From assembly GCA_021845325.1 (NCBI GenBank), contig JAKBRR010000072.1, positions 1 to 7,583 of the forward strand: a stretch of DNA of 7,583 nucleotides, in the 5' to 3' direction. This document shows, one piece after another, positions 6,170 through 7,583 of the stretch. The DNA is from Thermoplasmata archaeon. GTDB taxonomy: Archaea > Thermoplasmatota > Thermoplasmata > Thermoplasmatales > Thermoplasmataceae. Below the pieces are notes generated by a model. The model worked only from the letters and a program-made list of their open reading frames with translations. It searched no databases and was not told the origin of the DNA. The stretch's first letter is position 1; every line of letters starts with the position of its first letter. A program made the position numbers and the translations under genes.

Positions 6170-6351
6170 ATTGCGAAGGAAAAATTTGTTAGAAACGTAA
6201 TGAACATGAACAAATTAACAAAGGCAGGGAAGGGCATTCCCAAGTTCACGTCTGTGGAAAGTGCTACAGCGGCGGGCCTCTTATAAGGAGGCCTACAAGT
6301 TGCCACTCTATGAATCAGGAACCTCCAAACCTTCAGGAAGGAGAGGATTTC
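6170..6351 (+). pseudogene. Decayed 3' end of an IS605-family tnpB gene
   Basis: No intact gene is present here. The plus strand nevertheless holds two overlapping frames that resemble the C-terminal tail of archaeal TnpB proteins. Frame one (6170-6286) reads AGKGIPKFTSVESATAAGLL before a stop; TnpB tails commonly carry G.G.PEFTPVE at this point, after the zinc finger. Another frame continues with SMNQEPPNLQEGEDF (6307-6351), matching the frequent S.(K/N)QE.P.....GED ending. A frameshift near 6275-6285 would join them. The rest of tnpB, including the RuvC-like catalytic region and the zinc finger, is missing, as is any tnpA. The 3' end merges with a right-end-like hairpin. The match is by memory of the family without alignment, so this remains a hypothesis; the GC-rich composition, unlike the flanking AT-rich DNA, agrees with a foreign origin. 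Confidence 0.45.
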
Positions 6352-6353
6352 AG
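6322..6353 (+). mobile_element. IS605-family right-end-like hairpin and boundary
   Basis: CTCC (6323-6326) pairs with GGAG (6340-6343) and CC (6330-6331) pairs with GG (6336-6337) around a TTCA loop; the tail is aggatttcag. Right ends of TnpB-type elements often have a hairpin closed as CC-TTCA-GG followed by GGGGAGGATGTCA, and this segment follows that layout. In intact elements the omega RNA ends here and its guide is copied from the DNA just beyond. The element boundary would be within a few bases of 6353, on the stop codon of the minus-strand acyl-CoA synthetase-like gene. Confidence 0.42.
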
Positions 6354-7583
6354 ATCAACTTCCATATGAGATCCAATATGGGTGCACCGGAAATGCTTCT
6401 GGGTATGGATTCAACGATACGGATTTCACCTTCCCTGATAAATCTGGGGAACCAGAACCCTAAAACCCTGGAAATGTCCGGTGTGGTTATTTTTGTGGTC
6501 TCGCTTTCAATAAGAACTACATTCGATCTTTTAATCCCCTTTTCTAACGTAATGACAACAGCACCCTTTACCCCGGATTCCAGTATCAACTGAGATTCGA
6601 CCTCCAGTGACAGGTCGTTGACATATATTTCTGAACCTCCTGATTCGAATATTTCTTCCTCAAGCTCTATGTACTCCCTGATAAGTTTTCCACGAATGAT
6701 TAGTCTGCTCGTATCAGGAGGAGTTTCTTCATCTGTTTCTGTAGTTTCTAAATAACCGCATACCTGACTGCCCCGTATGGCAATCTGATTAGCATCTCCA
6801 TTTGCTTCAGTTTGTTCGCCTGTTAAGCCGAAAAAGAGAGAACCGTCGGAGAGCGGATGTGAACTTATATCAACTGATTCCAGCAATGATATGGGTGTGC
6901 TTATCCTTCCGTGAATCTTTATTCCTGTAACCCTTGTCTTGAGTCCTGAAAAAATCTCAGAAATCATGGAATTGTTTCTGTGAGACTGTATAATAACCAC
7001 GTGTTGTGGTTTATACCTTCGAGAATATTTCATAAGCGTGTCGAAATTCTCGTTTATGTAATTTTCCAGTATTACAATCTCAGGCTGAAACCACTTTACG
7101 AGCTTTGCCATGCCATCCCGATTCTCCGTGGAATCAAAAATTATGCAATTTCCATTCATTAAAGGATACAAAATGCTCAATGTTATGGAAGCAATGGAAT
7201 AGGTTTCGCACTCGATGAGAAATTTTTCTGTGCCATTATTATTTCTGAAGAAATCCGCTTCCTTTTTAATTGCGCTCATAATATTAAAATATGTAAATCT
7301 GGCAATATTACTCTTTTTATCTCCTGATCTAACAACCCTCTCCATGAAATAATCCGTTATAGGATCAATTGTTTCCTCTCCTGTCACTTCAGAATAACAG
7401 AGGCTCTCGAAAATATTTGAATTCTCTCTGGTTCTCTGTTTCATCAGTTCTGGCGTTCTTATCCCAAATTGCTTCCTGTTTCTTGGAGTTAAAAATTCAT
7501 TGCTCGAAACCCGTATTTTGAAGATTTCAGAGGAAATGTTTTTTTCATATTTGTTCAAAAAGCCATCAGGAGCAATAATACCC
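6350..7583 (-). CDS. Degenerate AMP-forming acyl-CoA synthetase homologue (ANL superfamily), partial at N-terminus
   Basis: The frame stays open to the right edge, so the gene begins outside the window; the first in-frame TTG (7556-7558) is probably an internal leucine. About 410 codons are visible. Counting from that TTG, the overall order of an ANL adenylating enzyme can be followed: FTYFNIMSAI (88-97) at the THRN helix after the ATP loop, YPLMNGNCIIFD (131-142), GSLFFGLTGEQTE (239-251), IAIRGSQVCGYLE (259-271), LIIRGK (286-291), SGGSEIYVNDLSLEVESQL (306-324) and IVESIPRSISGAPILD (381-396). The catalytic motifs are degraded. The T/G-rich ATP loop is at best SGDKKSN, the YG.TE motif is HGRIS, the W(F/Y).TGD segment is absent, and the C-terminal SGK lysine is alanine. 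It has no internal stops, so it is probably expressed as a non-catalytic or divergent relative. Its stop overlaps the proposed IS605 right end. Confidence 0.6.
   Translation of the reverse strand, partial: GIIAPDGFLNKYEKNISSEIFKIRVSSNEFLTPRNRKQFGIRTPELMKQRTRENSNIFESLCYSEVTGEETIDPITDYFMERVVRSGDKKSNIARFTYFNIMSAIKKEADFFRNNNGTEKFLIECETYSIASITLSILYPLMNGNCIIFDSTENRDGMAKLVKWFQPEIVILENYINENFDTLMKYSRRYKPQHVVIIQSHRNNSMISEIFSGLKTRVTGIKIHGRISTPISLLESVDISSHPLSDGSLFFGLTGEQTEANGDANQIAIRGSQVCGYLETTETDEETPPDTSRLIIRGKLIREYIELEEEIFESGGSEIYVNDLSLEVESQLILESGVKGAVVITLEKGIKRSNVVLIESETTKITTPDISRVLGFWFPRFIREGEIRIVESIPRSISGAPILDLIWKLI

Larger units (their letters stand above)
6049..6349. other. Intergenic region between the synthetase-like gene and citrate synthase
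   Basis: This 301-base stretch has no intact gene. From right to left it holds the proposed IS605 right end, the decayed tnpB tail with a GGCCTC/GAGGCC stem (6275-6280 with 6288-6293, 7-base loop), a small CTCTTA hairpin, and the citrate synthase promoter and Shine-Dalgarno (6056-6108). I looked for a tRNA in the GC-rich part and found no T-arm or acceptor pairing. Confidence 0.6.

Noticed and set aside
6199..6300. A tRNA, RNase P RNA fragment or H/ACA RNA in the GC-rich intergenic part
   Set aside because: There is no T-arm or acceptor stem, no RNase P core beyond a weak resemblance, and the ACA after the GGCCTC stem lacks a supporting lower stem.
6261..6593. Plus-strand open frame of 110 codons
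   Set aside because: Most of it is antisense to the synthetase-like gene. Only its first part overlaps the TnpB-like relic, and its frame does not give the tail motif that I rely on.
7556..7558. TTG as the start of the synthetase-like gene
   Set aside because: The frame continues upstream without a stop to the window edge, and the protein would lack the N-terminal part of the ANL fold.
1..7583. CRISPR array, long tandem repeats or an intact insertion sequence
   Set aside because: Reading both strands showed no regularly spaced repeats and no intact transposase gene.

Overview
The window looks like the chromosome of an acidophilic archaeon of the Thermoplasmatales type. The evidence is a one-chain fusion of the electron transfer flavoprotein (ETF) beta and alpha subunits, a Nob1-type rRNA endonuclease (PIN domain plus zinc ribbon), a short archaeal citrate synthase, moderately AT-rich DNA, and TATA-like boxes about 25-29 bases upstream of several start codons, which is the spacing expected for leaderless archaeal transcripts. 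The lineage is an inference; no rRNA or tRNA gene is present to confirm it.

Left part (1-2598): a winged-helix regulator of the SufR/COG2345 type, cut by the window edge, is transcribed leftward. Across a 219-base intergenic region a tight two-gene operon runs rightward: a soluble Rieske ferredoxin, then the fused ETF, whose ATG directly follows the ferredoxin stop codon. The regulator may control this operon through a TGCTCCA-N19-TGGAGCA inverted repeat just upstream of the operon TATA box.

Middle (2609-3628 or 3700, minus strand): a multi-pass membrane protein with a tyrosine/proline-rich tail and a small FHA (phosphothreonine-binding) protein. Each has its own promoter-like sequence.

Central operon (6048 down to 3752, minus strand): citrate synthase, Nob1 and a metal-dependent cyclase of the kynurenine-formamidase family are packed end to end. 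The downstream junctions appear to use non-ATG starts: TTG for the cyclase, and TTG, GTG or possibly CTG for Nob1.

Right part (6049-7583): the 301-base intergenic region holds the citrate synthase promoter and, on the plus strand, what I read as the decayed last ~60 codons of an IS605-family TnpB gene together with the element's right-end hairpin. That is the part of such elements that encodes the omega (guide) RNA scaffold. Its boundary falls on the stop codon of a 5'-truncated minus-strand gene. That gene resembles AMP-forming acyl-CoA synthetases (ANL superfamily) but has lost most of the catalytic motifs, so it is a candidate pseudoenzyme. The most unusual part of the window is this junction between a TnpB/omega-RNA relic and a degenerate acyl-CoA synthetase homologue. 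All family assignments come from reading motifs by eye, without database searches.
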